NCBI GenBank assembly: GCA_028283725.1
Contig: JAPWKC010000004.1
Coordinates: 62,001 to 126,000, forward strand
DNA from: Neorhizobium sp.
GTDB lineage: Bacteria > Pseudomonadota > Alphaproteobacteria > Rhizobiales > Rhizobiaceae
Length of the DNA stretch: 64,000 bases
Direction: 5' to 3'
Shown one piece after another: positions 53,381 to 64,000 of the stretch. Positions within the stretch are counted from its first letter, which is position 1, and each line of letters starts with the position of its first letter. Below the pieces are notes generated by a model that did no database searches, was not told the origin of the DNA, and was given only the letters and a program-made list of their open reading frames with translations. Made by a program: the position numbers and the translations under genes.

Positions 53381-55990
53381 ATGACGAAGTTGCAGCAGGG
53401 CGGCAACTACGAGACGCCACTGGTCGATCGCGGTAAACGTGGCGGAACTGTCATACGCATCGTTCTTCTCGCCCTCGTTCTGATCGCGGTCGCCATCGCT
53501 TTTGTCGTCTTCCAGCATGCGCTGGATAACGAAGTCGTGTTGGGCCTTCTCGGCATTCTGGCGATGGTCGGGATTTTCTTTCTGGTGTCGTCGCTGATCG
53601 GTCTCGTCGAGGTGATGCCGCAATCGCGCTCCGACGAACTGGCGCGCAGCTTTCTGGCGGGGCATCCCGACGGCATCCTGATTACCGATGCGCGTGGCCG
53701 GGTCGTGTTTGCCAATGCCGCCTATGGCCGGATGACCGGGGCGACGGATCCAAACAATATCCAATCCATAGAGACGCTTCTGTCGCGCACGCGCGAAAGC
53801 ACCGAAGCGCTTTACCGGTTGACCACGGCCTTGAGGGAAGGCCGCGAGGGACATGAGGAATTCCGCCTGCTACAGCCGCTCGGGCGTGTGACCGGAAACG
53901 GCTCGGACGCTCACTGGTACCGGCTGAAAGCGGGACTTCTGACGCCCGCCGACGGACGCGCCAAGCCGCTCGATATCTGGCAGATTTCCGACATTACCTC
54001 CGAGCGCGACGACCAGGAACGGTTTTTCCGCGAGTTGCAGAATGCCATCGATTATCTCGATCATGCGCCGGTCGGCTTCTTCTCGGCCGGCCGCAAGGGC
54101 GAGATCTTCTATATCAATGCGACGCTCGCAGAATGGCTGGGGCTCGATCTCACCAAATTCGTCTCCCGGTCGCTGTCGATCTCCGATCTGGTGGCCGGCG
54201 AGGGCATGGCGCTGATCGAATCCGTCCATCCGTCGCCGGGGCTCACCCGTACCGAACGGCTCGATCTCGACCTTCGGCGGACGAACGGCCAGAGCCTGCC
54301 GGTGCAGCTTGTCCACAGCGTCAGCTCGATGCGCGACGGAGCGCCCGGCGAAAGCCGCAGCGTCGTTCTGGTGCGCAGCGGCACGGGCGAGGGTGACGAC
54401 CAGTCGGCGTCGGCGATGCGCTTCACGCGCTTCTTCAACAATACGCCGATGGCGATCGCCTCCGTCGACCGCGACGGCAAGATCCTGCGCATCAACGCGC
54501 CGTTCCTGAAATTGTTTGCCGGTGTCGTTTCCCGCGACGACGTCGATGCCGGTGCAGCGCCTCTGGAGCGGATCGTCGCGGAAAACTCCCGCCACGAGAT
54601 CGTGCAGGCACTGGAGGCGGCAAAGGACCGGCAGGGCGATATCGCGCCGATCGAATCGCGCCATCCGGGTGACGAGAACCGCTATGTGCGCTTCTACGTC
54701 AATGCCGTGATCGACGAGAGCGACGAGGCGCCGGAGGAGGCCGCCATCGTCTACGCCTTCGAGACGACCGAGCAGAAGGCGCTTGAAACGCAGATGGCGC
54801 AGACGCAGAAGCTCAACGCCGTCGGCACGCTGGCGGGCGGTATCGCGCACGATTTCAACAACGTGCTGACCGCCATCCTGCTTTCCTCCGACCATCTCCT
54901 GCTGCAGGCGCGTCCTTCAGACGCAAGCTTTGCCGACCTGATGGAAATCAAGCGCAATGCCAACCGCGCCGCCGTTCTGGTGCGCCAGCTGCTCGCCTTC
55001 TCGCGCAAGCAGACGATGCGGCCGGCGGTGCTCAATCTCACCGATGTGGTGGGCGATCTGCGGATGCTCGTCGACCGGTTGATTTCGGGCACCAACGTCA
55101 AGCTCGAAGTGGATTACGGCCGCGATCTCTGGCCCGTCAGAACCGACCTTTCGCAATTCGAACAGGTGCTGATCAATCTGTGCGTCAACGCGCGCGATGC
55201 GATGCCGCAGGGCGGCACGATCCTGATCAAGACCCGCAACGTGACGGCGGACGAAGCTGCCGCCTTCAATCAGACGGATCTACCGTCGGAAGACCTCGTG
55301 ATGGTCGAGGTCGCGGATAACGGCACCGGTATTTCGCCCGAGATCATGGACAAGATCTTCGAGCCCTTCTTCACCACCAAGGAAGTGGGCAAGGGGACCG
55401 GTCTCGGTCTCTCGATGGTCTATGGTATCGTCAAGCAGTCCGGCGGCTATATCTATCCGGAATCGGAAGTGGGACGCGGCACGAGTTTCCGCATCTTCCT
55501 GCCGCGCCATATCGTCGAAGTGCAGCCGGTGACGGCAGAGCAGCTCGCGGCCAAGCCCGCCGCCTCACCGGCGCCGATCGTCTCCACGCCGCCGGCTGAA
55601 GATCTCGACCTGACCGGTAAATCGGCAGTCGTTCTTCTCGTCGAAGACGAAGAGGCCGTGCGCCGCGGCGGCAAGCGGATGCTAGAGACACGCGGTTATA
55701 CCGTGCACGAGGCGGGATCCGGCACCGAGGCGCTGGACATCATGGAAGAGCTCGAAGGCAAGGTGGATATCGTCGTCTCCGACGTGGTGATGCCGGAGAT
55801 GGATGGCCCGACGCTTTTGACCGAACTGCGCAAGAGCTATCCGGATATGAAGTTCATCTTCGTTTCCGGCTATGCCGAGGACGCCTTTGCCCGCAACCTG
55901 CCGGCGGATGCGAAATTCGGCTTCCTGCCGAAGCCCTTCTCGCTGAAGCAGCTGGCGGTCGCCGTTCGTGAAATGCTGGATCAGGAATGA
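53381..55990 (+). CDS. cckA: Cell-cycle hybrid histidine kinase CckA
   Basis: Master kinase of the alphaproteobacterial cell-cycle relay, passing phosphate through ChpT to CtrA. The 869 residues contain two N-terminal membrane helices ([38 protein letters not shown]), PAS domains (about 90-210, 220-330 and 350-450), the phosphoacceptor His in [14 protein letters not shown], an ATPase domain ([19 protein letters not shown], then KGTGLGLS) and a receiver domain with Asp in [11 protein letters not shown]. The gene order with recA and alaS is that of other rhizobia. ATG at 53381. Confidence 0.94.
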   Translation: MTKLQQGGNYETPLVDRGKRGGTVIRIVLLALVLIAVAIAFVVFQHALDNEVVLGLLGILAMVGIFFLVSSLIGLVEVMPQSRSDELARSFLAGHPDGILITDARGRVVFANAAYGRMTGATDPNNIQSIETLLSRTRESTEALYRLTTALREGREGHEEFRLLQPLGRVTGNGSDAHWYRLKAGLLTPADGRAKPLDIWQISDITSERDDQERFFRELQNAIDYLDHAPVGFFSAGRKGEIFYINATLAEWLGLDLTKFVSRSLSISDLVAGEGMALIESVHPSPGLTRTERLDLDLRRTNGQSLPVQLVHSVSSMRDGAPGESRSVVLVRSGTGEGDDQSASAMRFTRFFNNTPMAIASVDRDGKILRINAPFLKLFAGVVSRDDVDAGAAPLERIVAENSRHEIVQALEAAKDRQGDIAPIESRHPGDENRYVRFYVNAVIDESDEAPEEAAIVYAFETTEQKALETQMAQTQKLNAVGTLAGGIAHDFNNVLTAILLSSDHLLLQARPSDASFADLMEIKRNANRAAVLVRQLLAFSRKQTMRPAVLNLTDVVGDLRMLVDRLISGTNVKLEVDYGRDLWPVRTDLSQFEQVLINLCVNARDAMPQGGTILIKTRNVTADEAAAFNQTDLPSEDLVMVEVADNGTGISPEIMDKIFEPFFTTKEVGKGTGLGLSMVYGIVKQSGGYIYPESEVGRGTSFRIFLPRHIVEVQPVTAEQLAAKPAASPAPIVSTPPAEDLDLTGKSAVVLLVEDEEAVRRGGKRMLETRGYTVHEAGSGTEALDIMEELEGKVDIVVSDVVMPEMDGPTLLTELRKSYPDMKFIFVSGYAEDAFARNLPADAKFGFLPKPFSLKQLAVAVREMLDQE

Positions 55991-56315
55991 ACCGGCAGCC
56001 GCCAGCCTGCAGGAGCAGTTCCTGGCGGCGAGCGTGCATGAGTGATCGAACTGGCCGTGCGCATCATCGCGACGTCCCGGTTCGACCTTCGCTTTCAGGC
56101 AGGCGGCGATTCGGATCGGAGCGCTGCCGCGGCTCTCGAAATTCCATGTTTTCCACATGCGACACAATGTGGAACATTAAAAGAACGCAATCAAAATAAC
56201 GGTTTGATCTCAATTCCTTGAGTGCCTCTTGCGAAATGAGAACAAAAAGCGTACGAATTCCCCATCAACTGCTTCATTGCTCGCAGGGCGGCAATAACCT
56301 AAAGGTGGGATCCAC
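55991..56315. other. recA upstream region
   Basis: 325 bp between cckA and recA. It contains the LexA box at 56172-56186 and should contain the recA promoter. No gene is supported. Confidence 0.6.
56172..56186 (+). promoter_or_regulatory. LexA (SOS) box of recA
   Basis: GAAC at 56172-56175 and GAAC at 56183-56186 are separated by seven bases (ATTAAAA). This is the direct-repeat LexA site used in alphaproteobacteria. It lies 130 bp before the recA ATG, which implies a leader of moderate length. Confidence 0.85.
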
Positions 56316-57404
<1,089 letters not shown>

Positions 57405-57647
57405 TCGCCATCTATCGTGTTGCATGGCGGATCTGCGCGTCTGTCGAGATCTATCCGCAAAAACGTTTCGAACCGGTCGTCATCGCAAGGTGGCGGCCGG
57501 TTCGGCGTTTTGGCGTCAAATGATCGTTGCGAAGCGAGCGATGATCGGGGTTTAGACCCCGTGCGGCTGGACAGTGCCGGGCTCGAACGATAAAAGCCTG
57601 TGGTTTTCGAATAACAGACCGCAGTGGCGGGTTTAAAAGGGCGTAGC

Positions 57648-60302
57648 ATGAGCGGCGTGAATGACATCCGGTCGACCTTCCTCGACTATTTCCGAAAGAA
57701 CGGACACGAGGTCGTTTCGTCCAGTCCGCTGGTTCCGCGCAACGACCCGACGCTGATGTTCACCAATGCCGGCATGGTGCAGTTCAAGAACGTCTTTACC
57801 GGCCTTGAAACGCGTCCCTACACCACGGCGACGACCTCGCAGAAATGCGTGCGTGCCGGCGGCAAGCATAACGACCTCGACAATGTCGGCTATACCGCCC
57901 GCCACCTGACCTTCTTCGAAATGCTCGGCAACTTCTCGTTCGGCGACTATTTCAAGGAAAACGCTATCGAGCTTGCCTGGAAGCTGGTGACCGAAGGCTT
58001 CGATCTGCCAAAGGACCGTCTTCTCGTCACCGTCTATTCGGAAGACGAGGAAGCCGCGACGCTGTGGAAGAAGATCGCCGGTTTCTCCGACGACAAGATC
58101 ATCCGTATTCCGACCTCCGACAATTTCTGGCAGATGGGCGATACCGGCCCCTGCGGGCCCTGCTCGGAAATCTTCATCGACCAGGGCGAAAATGTCTGGG
58201 GCGGGCCTCCCGGCTCTGCCGAAGAGGATGGCGACCGCTTCCTCGAATTCTGGAACCTCGTCTTCATGCAGTACGAGCAGACCGCACCCGGCGAGCGTTC
58301 GCTTTTGCCGCGTCCGTCGATCGATACCGGCATGGGCCTCGAGCGCATGGCCTGCATTTTGCAGGGCAAGCAGAGCGTCTTCGATACCGACCTGTTCCGC
58401 ACCCTGATCGCTGCGATCGAGGATACGATGGGTGTGAAGGCCGAAGGCAGCGCCAGCCACCGCGTCATCGCCGACCACCTGCGCTCGTCCGCCTTCCTGA
58501 TCGCCGATGGCGTGCTGCCGTCGAATGAGGGCCGCGGCTACGTGCTTCGCCGCATCATGCGCCGCGCCATGCGCCACGCGCAGCTCTTGGGCGCCAAAGA
58601 GCCTTTGATCTACAAGCTCCTGCCGACGCTGGTTCAGGAAATGGGCCGCGCCTATCCGGAACTGGTGCGCGCCGAGGCGCTGACTTCCGAAACGCTGAAG
58701 CTCGAAGAGACCCGGTTCCGCAAGACGCTGGAACGCGGCCTGTCGCTTCTGTCGGATGCGACCAACACGCTCGACAAGGGCGACATGCTGGATGGCGAGA
58801 CCGCCTTCAAGCTCTACGACACCTACGGTTTCCCGCTCGACCTGACGCAGGACGCGCTGCGCGCCCGCGAAATCGGCGTGGATATTGCCGGATTCACCGA
58901 CGCGATGGAGCGCCAGAAGGCCGAGGCGCGGTCGCACTGGGCCGGTTCCGGCGACAAGGCGACCGAGACGATCTGGTTCGAACTGAAGGAAAAGTTCGGC
59001 GCCACCGAATTCCTCGGCTACGACACCGAGAGCGCCGAAGGCGTCGTGCTGGCGATCGTCAAGGACGGCAAGTCGGTGGACAGCGCTGACGTCGGCGATG
59101 ACGTGCAGATCGTCGTCAACCAGACGCCGTTCTATGGCGAATCGGGCGGCCAGATGGGCGATACAGGCATCATCTCCACCGATCATGCCAAGGTTTCCAT
59201 CAGCGACACCCAGAAGAAGGGCGAGGGGCTGTTCGTCCATGTCGCCAAGGTCTCCGAGGGCACGCTGAAGGTCGGCGATGCGGCCGCACTGACCGTCGAT
59301 CACGCCCGCCGCTCGCGGCTGCGCTCCAACCATTCCGCCACGCACCTCCTGCACGAAGCCCTGCGTGACGTGCTCGGCACCCATGTGGCGCAGAAGGGCT
59401 CCCTCGTGGCGCCTGAGCGTCTGCGTTTCGACGTTTCTCATCCGAAGCCGATGTCCCAGGAAGAGCTTCAGGTCGTCGAGGACATGGCGAATGCCATCAT
59501 TCTGCAGAATGCCACGGTTACGACCCGCCTGATGAGCGTCGACGACGCGATTGCCGAGGGCGCGATGGCGCTGTTCGGTGAAAAATATGGCGATGAAGTC
59601 CGCGTCGTGTCGATGGGCACGGCGATCGTCGGCCCGAAGGCGGGCAAGGCCTATTCGATCGAACTTTGCGGCGGCACGCATGTGTCGCAGACCGGTGACA
59701 TCGGCCTCGTGCGTGTTCTTTCCGAAAGCGCCGTCGGTTCGGGCGTTCGCCGTATCGAAGCCGTCACCGGCGAGGCGGCCCGTGCCTATCTCTCCGAGCA
59801 GGACGAGCGGATGAAGGCGCTGGCTGGTGCGCTCAAGGTTCAGCCGGCAGAGGTGCTGTCGCGCGTCGAGGGCCTTCTGGACGAGCGTCGCAAGCTCGAA
59901 AAGGAACTTGCCGATGCCAAGCGCAAGCTTGCCATGGGCGGTGGCCAGGGCGGCTCCGAGAGCGACGTGCGCGAGGTTGCCGGCATCAAGTTCATGGGCA
60001 AGGCGCTTGCCGGCATCGATGCCAAGGACCTCAAGGGTCTGGCGGACGAGGCCAAGGCCGGTCTCGGCTCCGGCGTGGTGGCGCTGATCGGCGTTTCTGA
60101 GGATGGCAAGGCGAGTGCCGTCGTTGCCGTCACGGCCGATCTGACGGAACGGTTCAGCGCGGTCGAGCTGGTTCGCATCGCCTCTGCCGCACTCGGCGGC
60201 AAGGGTGGCGGCGGGCGCCCCGACATGGCGCAGGCCGGCGGCCCCGACGGGGCCAAGTCCGGCGAGGCGATCGAGGCCGTTTTTGCCGCGCTCGGAGCGT
60301 GA
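57648..60302 (+). CDS. alaS: Alanyl-tRNA synthetase
   Basis: Attaches alanine to tRNA-Ala. The 884-residue class II enzyme has the catalytic core ([35 protein letters not shown]), the editing domain with zinc ligands ([11 protein letters not shown], then [11 protein letters not shown]) and a C-terminal DHHA1-type domain ([17 protein letters not shown]). The frame is open from 57624, but the ATG at 57648 ([11 protein letters not shown]) matches the family N-terminus. Confidence 0.97.
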   Translation: MSGVNDIRSTFLDYFRKNGHEVVSSSPLVPRNDPTLMFTNAGMVQFKNVFTGLETRPYTTATTSQKCVRAGGKHNDLDNVGYTARHLTFFEMLGNFSFGDYFKENAIELAWKLVTEGFDLPKDRLLVTVYSEDEEAATLWKKIAGFSDDKIIRIPTSDNFWQMGDTGPCGPCSEIFIDQGENVWGGPPGSAEEDGDRFLEFWNLVFMQYEQTAPGERSLLPRPSIDTGMGLERMACILQGKQSVFDTDLFRTLIAAIEDTMGVKAEGSASHRVIADHLRSSAFLIADGVLPSNEGRGYVLRRIMRRAMRHAQLLGAKEPLIYKLLPTLVQEMGRAYPELVRAEALTSETLKLEETRFRKTLERGLSLLSDATNTLDKGDMLDGETAFKLYDTYGFPLDLTQDALRAREIGVDIAGFTDAMERQKAEARSHWAGSGDKATETIWFELKEKFGATEFLGYDTESAEGVVLAIVKDGKSVDSADVGDDVQIVVNQTPFYGESGGQMGDTGIISTDHAKVSISDTQKKGEGLFVHVAKVSEGTLKVGDAAALTVDHARRSRLRSNHSATHLLHEALRDVLGTHVAQKGSLVAPERLRFDVSHPKPMSQEELQVVEDMANAIILQNATVTTRLMSVDDAIAEGAMALFGEKYGDEVRVVSMGTAIVGPKAGKAYSIELCGGTHVSQTGDIGLVRVLSESAVGSGVRRIEAVTGEAARAYLSEQDERMKALAGALKVQPAEVLSRVEGLLDERRKLEKELADAKRKLAMGGGQGGSESDVREVAGIKFMGKALAGIDAKDLKGLADEAKAGLGSGVVALIGVSEDGKASAVVAVTADLTERFSAVELVRIASAALGGKGGGGRPDMAQAGGPDGAKSGEAIEAVFAALGA

Positions 60303-60315
60303 CAAGGATCAAGGG

Positions 60316-60337
60316 AAAGCGGGCTTTGCCCGCTTTT
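60316..60337 (+). terminator. Terminator of alaS
   Basis: AAAGCGGGC at 60316-60324 pairs exactly with GCCCGCTTT at 60328-60336 around TTT, then one more T. The T-run is short. Confidence 0.7.
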
Positions 60338-60396
60338 CCATTTTATGGACGGATTGGCTTTGCGCCGCGTCGTATTGACGGACAGGGATTGAACGA

Positions 60397-61263
60397 ATGG
60401 GCATGAATGCCGGGATTGCGGACGAACTCGACGTGGCGGTGGATGGTCTCGTGCCGGCGCTGTTTCGCGACGCGCCCGACAGTGTCTCGTTCAACAAGCT
60501 GCGCAAGCGGCTCTTGCGTCAGGTGCGGCAGGCATTTGAGGATTTCGGCATGCTCAAGGGCCAGCGCCGCTGGCTGGTCGGCCTGTCCGGCGGCAAGGAC
60601 AGCTATTCGCTGCTCGCCGTTCTTCTCGACCTGCAATGGCGTGGCCTTCTGCCGGTGGAGCTGATCGCCTGCAACCTGGATCAGGGGCAACCGAATTTTC
60701 CCAAGCATGTCCTGCCGGACTACCTGTCGTCGATCGGGGTCAAGCACCGGATCGAGTATCGCGACACCTATTCGGTGGTGAAGGAAAAAGTGCCTGAAGG
60801 CGCCACCTATTGCTCACTCTGTTCGCGCCTGAGGCGCGGCAATCTTTACCGGGTCGCCCGTGAGGAAGGGTGCGATGCGCTGGTGCTCGGGCACCACCGG
60901 GAAGATATTCTCGAAACCTTCTTCATGAATTTCTTCCATGGCGGGCGCCTTGCCGGCATGCCGGCGAAGCTCCTCAACGACGAGGGCGACATGATGGTTC
61001 TGCGGCCGCTATCCTATTGCGCCGAGGACGATCTGGCGAAGTTTGCCGCCGCCATGGAATTTCCGATCATTCCCTGCGATCTGTGCGGCTCGCAGGACGG
61101 GCTGCAGCGCAATGCGATGAAGGCGATGCTGGCAGATATCGAGAAGCGCATGCCGGGCCGCAAGGACACGATGCTGCGGGCGCTTTCCCACGTAAACCCG
61201 TCGCATCTTCTCGACCCCAAGCTTTTCGACTTTGCCGGACTGATGGCGGGCTCGGACCTCTGA
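60397..61263 (+). CDS. ttcA: tRNA 2-thiocytidine biosynthesis protein TtcA
   Basis: Thiolates cytidine 32 in certain tRNAs, using ATP and an oxygen-sensitive [4Fe-4S] cluster. The 288-residue protein has the PP-loop [14 protein letters not shown] near residues 60-73 and the cluster-type cysteines [11 protein letters not shown] near 137-147, with CDLCG further on. The ATG at 60397 gives [12 protein letters not shown]. Confidence 0.92.
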   Translation: MGMNAGIADELDVAVDGLVPALFRDAPDSVSFNKLRKRLLRQVRQAFEDFGMLKGQRRWLVGLSGGKDSYSLLAVLLDLQWRGLLPVELIACNLDQGQPNFPKHVLPDYLSSIGVKHRIEYRDTYSVVKEKVPEGATYCSLCSRLRRGNLYRVAREEGCDALVLGHHREDILETFFMNFFHGGRLAGMPAKLLNDEGDMMVLRPLSYCAEDDLAKFAAAMEFPIIPCDLCGSQDGLQRNAMKAMLADIEKRMPGRKDTMLRALSHVNPSHLLDPKLFDFAGLMAGSDL

Positions 61264-61310
61264 TCCGCCCTGCCGGCTTTTCTTCGTACACACAGCCATA
61301 GGGATGCCAG

Positions 61311-62135
61311 ATGACCATGCCGCTCGACGTGACGAAACTTGCCGTTATCCTGCGGGACGCAGCGAAGGCGGAGATCCTGCCGCGCTTCCGCCGCCTCGGC
61401 TCCGGGGATGTCAGGGAGAAGAGCGAGCCGGTGGATCTGGTGACAGAAGCGGACGAAGCTGCGGAGCGGATGATCAAGGTGGCGGTGGCGGCACTCGCGC
61501 CCGATGCGCTCTTCGTCGGTGAAGAGACGGTGGCCGGTGATCCCGATCTTCTCGCCAAACTGTCGGATGCGGATTTCGCCGTCGTCGTCGATCCCGTCGA
61601 TGGCACGTTCAATTTCGCGGCCGGCGTTCCGGCGTTCGGCGTCATGGCCTCGGTCATCTGGCAAGGCGAGACGGTGGCCGGCATCATCTACGATCCGATG
61701 GGCGACGACTGGGTGATGGCGGAAAAGGGGGCCGGCGCCTTCCTTCAGCGGCCGGATGGCGAAGCGATCCGGCTTGCAGCCGGCAAGCCCCGGCCGCTCG
61801 ACCAGATGATCGGCATGGCATCGACGGGCTTCTTTTTCGGCACGGAGCGCGAGCGGATCCTGAAGAACCTTGCCAAGGTGCGGACATTTTCAAACTACCG
61901 CTGTGCGGCACATGAATACCGCACCTTTGCCGGCGGCCATGTGCAATTCGCGCTGTATAACAAGCTGATGCCCTGGGATCATCTGGCCGGCACGCTGATC
62001 GTGCAGGAGGCAGGCGGGCATGTGGCACGGTTCGATGGGTCGGCCTATCTGCCCTCGCATACGGATGGCGGCTTGCTGGTCGCGACCGATCCCGACAGCT
62101 GGCAGGCTCTTCGCGATGCGATCATCGGGGGGTGA
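61311..62135 (+). CDS. Inositol monophosphatase family protein
   Basis: A 274-residue metal-dependent phosphatase. The metal-site motifs are intact: GEET (VGEETVAGD) near residue 67, DPVDGTFNFAAG near 96-107 and WDHLAGTLIVQEAGG near 223. The family includes inositol monophosphatase, histidinol phosphatase (HisN), 3'-phosphoadenosine phosphatase and fructose bisphosphatase; the sequence alone does not decide. The downstream terminator appears displaced by an insertion sequence. Confidence 0.85.
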   Translation: MTMPLDVTKLAVILRDAAKAEILPRFRRLGSGDVREKSEPVDLVTEADEAAERMIKVAVAALAPDALFVGEETVAGDPDLLAKLSDADFAVVVDPVDGTFNFAAGVPAFGVMASVIWQGETVAGIIYDPMGDDWVMAEKGAGAFLQRPDGEAIRLAAGKPRPLDQMIGMASTGFFFGTERERILKNLAKVRTFSNYRCAAHEYRTFAGGHVQFALYNKLMPWDHLAGTLIVQEAGGHVARFDGSAYLPSHTDGGLLVATDPDSWQALRDAIIGG

Positions 62136-62162
62136 GTTCTCCTTAAGCAGAAGAGCAGGACA

Positions 62163-62217
62163 ACAGAACAGCAGAACAGCAGAACAGCAGAACAGCAGAA
62201 CAGCAGAACAGCAGACA
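62163..62217 (+). repeat. 8-bp tandem repeat, five perfect copies plus partials
   Basis: GCAGAACA is repeated exactly from 62171 to 62210 (five units). Imperfect units flank it at 62163-62170 and 62211-62217. It lies 28 bases after the phosphatase stop and just outside the transposase gene end. Confidence 0.9.
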
Positions 62218-63400
<1,183 letters not shown>

Positions 63401-63407
63401 AACGTAT

Positions 63408-63431
63408 AAGGCCGCGCAAGCGGCCTTTTTT
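63408..63431 (+). terminator. Plus-strand terminator, probably ancestral to the phosphatase gene
   Basis: GGCCGC at 63410-63415 pairs with GCGGCC at 63420-63425 around GCAA, with AA before and six T after (63426-63431). The T-run works for plus-strand transcripts, yet the nearest plus-strand gene ends 1.27 kb upstream, on the other side of the insertion sequence. Confidence 0.75.
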
Positions 63432-63449
63432 CTGTTCTGTGGGACCGTG

Positions 63450-64000
63450 TCAAATCTTCGGGTTGTGCGGCTGGAACAGCTTTCCCTTCTCGCCGATCAG
63501 CACGAAAATGAAGCCGATGAGCGATACCGAGAAGAAGCCGGCGACCATCGGCAGGGCGGTGCCGTTGAAGGACTGGCCGATGGCAGCACCAAGCGCTGCA
63601 CCGCCAACCGTGCCCATGAAACCAAGAACAGACGATGCTGTGCCTGCAACATGGCCGAGCGGTTCCATCGCCAGCGAATTGAAGTTCGAGGCGATCCAGC
63701 CGAACTGGAACATCGTGAGCGCAAAGAGCGCCAGGAAAAGCAGGAAGGGCATTGGCTCGCTGCTCATCCACTGGATCATGAACCAGATGAAGGTGACGGT
63801 CATGAAGCCGATAAGGGCGGCATGCGACAGGCGGCGCATGCCGAACTTGCCGACGAGTTTGGAATTCAGGAAGGCCGAGAAGGACATGAACAGCGCCACG
63901 GCGGCAAAGGCGACCGGGAACAGTTCGCCCAGATGGTAGATGCCGACATAGACCTGCTGGGCGGAGTTGATAAAGCCGAACAGCGCGCCGAAGATGAAGG
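63450..64000 (-). CDS. Bcr/CflA-type drug efflux MFS transporter, C-terminal part
   Basis: The last 183 residues of a major facilitator; the start lies beyond the window. The segment FGFINSAQQVYVGIYHLGELFPVAFAAV followed by LNSKLVGKFGMRRLSHAALIGF matches the Bcr/CflA subfamily. About five membrane helices are visible (for example FLLFLALFALTMFQFGWIAS; MVAGFFSVSLIGFIFVLIG). The C-terminus (QPHNPKI) appears intact, so the neighbouring insertion sequence did not cut the gene. Confidence 0.85.
   Translation of the reverse strand, partial: FIFGALFGFINSAQQVYVGIYHLGELFPVAFAAVALFMSFSAFLNSKLVGKFGMRRLSHAALIGFMTVTFIWFMIQWMSSEPMPFLLFLALFALTMFQFGWIASNFNSLAMEPLGHVAGTASSVLGFMGTVGGAALGAAIGQSFNGTALPMVAGFFSVSLIGFIFVLIGEKGKLFQPHNPKI

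Noticed and set aside
57633..60305. An 890-codon open frame antisense to alaS
   Set aside because: alaS is certain; the antisense frame is rich in Arg, His, Asp and Leu with no known domain.
62163..62217. Possible CRISPR array
   Set aside because: The units are 8 bp and directly adjacent, with no spacers and no cas genes.

Overview
The window looks like part of the main chromosome of an alphaproteobacterium in the Rhizobiaceae (Rhizobium/Agrobacterium/Sinorhizobium relatives). The grounds are high G+C coding sequence, the order cckA - recA - alaS, a recA operator of the alphaproteobacterial GAAC-N7-GAAC type, a single-cysteine DksA, and a 2180-residue coiled-coil membrane protein that matches the growth-pole ring protein (GPR/RgsE) of polar-growing rhizobia. 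About 53 protein genes were recognised. Nearly all are housekeeping. I saw no tRNA, rRNA or CRISPR array.

Layout. 1-4.5 kb: end of lipB, an OsmC protein, a BON protein, a peptide-deformylase-like protein without its metal ligands, mgtE, and a MerR regulator behind a near-perfect 26-bp palindrome. 4.5-8.8 kb: molybdenum cofactor genes mobB-mobA and moaA, with an aminoglycoside-phosphotransferase-like protein and a small P-loop kinase between them. 9-13 kb: DUF971 protein, flavoprotein, diguanylate cyclase, fumC. 13.4-20.8 kb: a large L,D-transpeptidase, gph, rpiA, a DUF2059 protein, gor and class II aroG. 20.9-26.9 kb: TadG/TadE pilus-type proteins, nadE, and a cobalamin riboswitch in front of bluB. 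26.9-31.7 kb: a malic enzyme gene with a one-base frameshift, an LpxH-like phosphoesterase and a dipeptide epimerase. 31.8-35.8 kb: a complete inner-membrane lipid transport (Mla-type) operon. 36.4-42.9 kb: gpr. 43.4-47.3 kb: an Hpt protein, a [2Fe-2S] ferredoxin, a DUF922 protease-like protein and the folate operon folP-folB-folK. 47.4-53.1 kb: a secreted protein, the ycjX-ycjF pair, a SixA-like phosphatase, dksA and a FliO-like protein. 53.4-62.1 kb: cckA, recA, alaS, ttcA and an inositol-monophosphatase-family gene. 62.1-64 kb: an IS110-family insertion sequence and the end of a Bcr/CflA-type drug transporter.

How the parts fit. Several envelope and growth functions lie close together: L,D-transpeptidase, Mla transporter and GPR all serve the cell surface of organisms that grow from one pole with 3-3 crosslinked peptidoglycan. 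CckA heads the CtrA phosphorelay, and CtrA-like TTAA motifs lie between gpr and the divergent Hpt gene. Folate (folPBK), Moco (mobAB, moaA), NAD (nadE) and B12 lower-ligand (bluB) synthesis make the window rich in cofactor biosynthesis. Gene ends are well marked by hairpin terminators.

The clearest unusual items are the giant GPR protein with its 33-residue repeats, the ligand-less deformylase, the MerR palindrome, the malic enzyme frameshift, two gene-free stretches bounded by terminators, and the IS110 element that seems to have separated the phosphatase gene from its own terminator.
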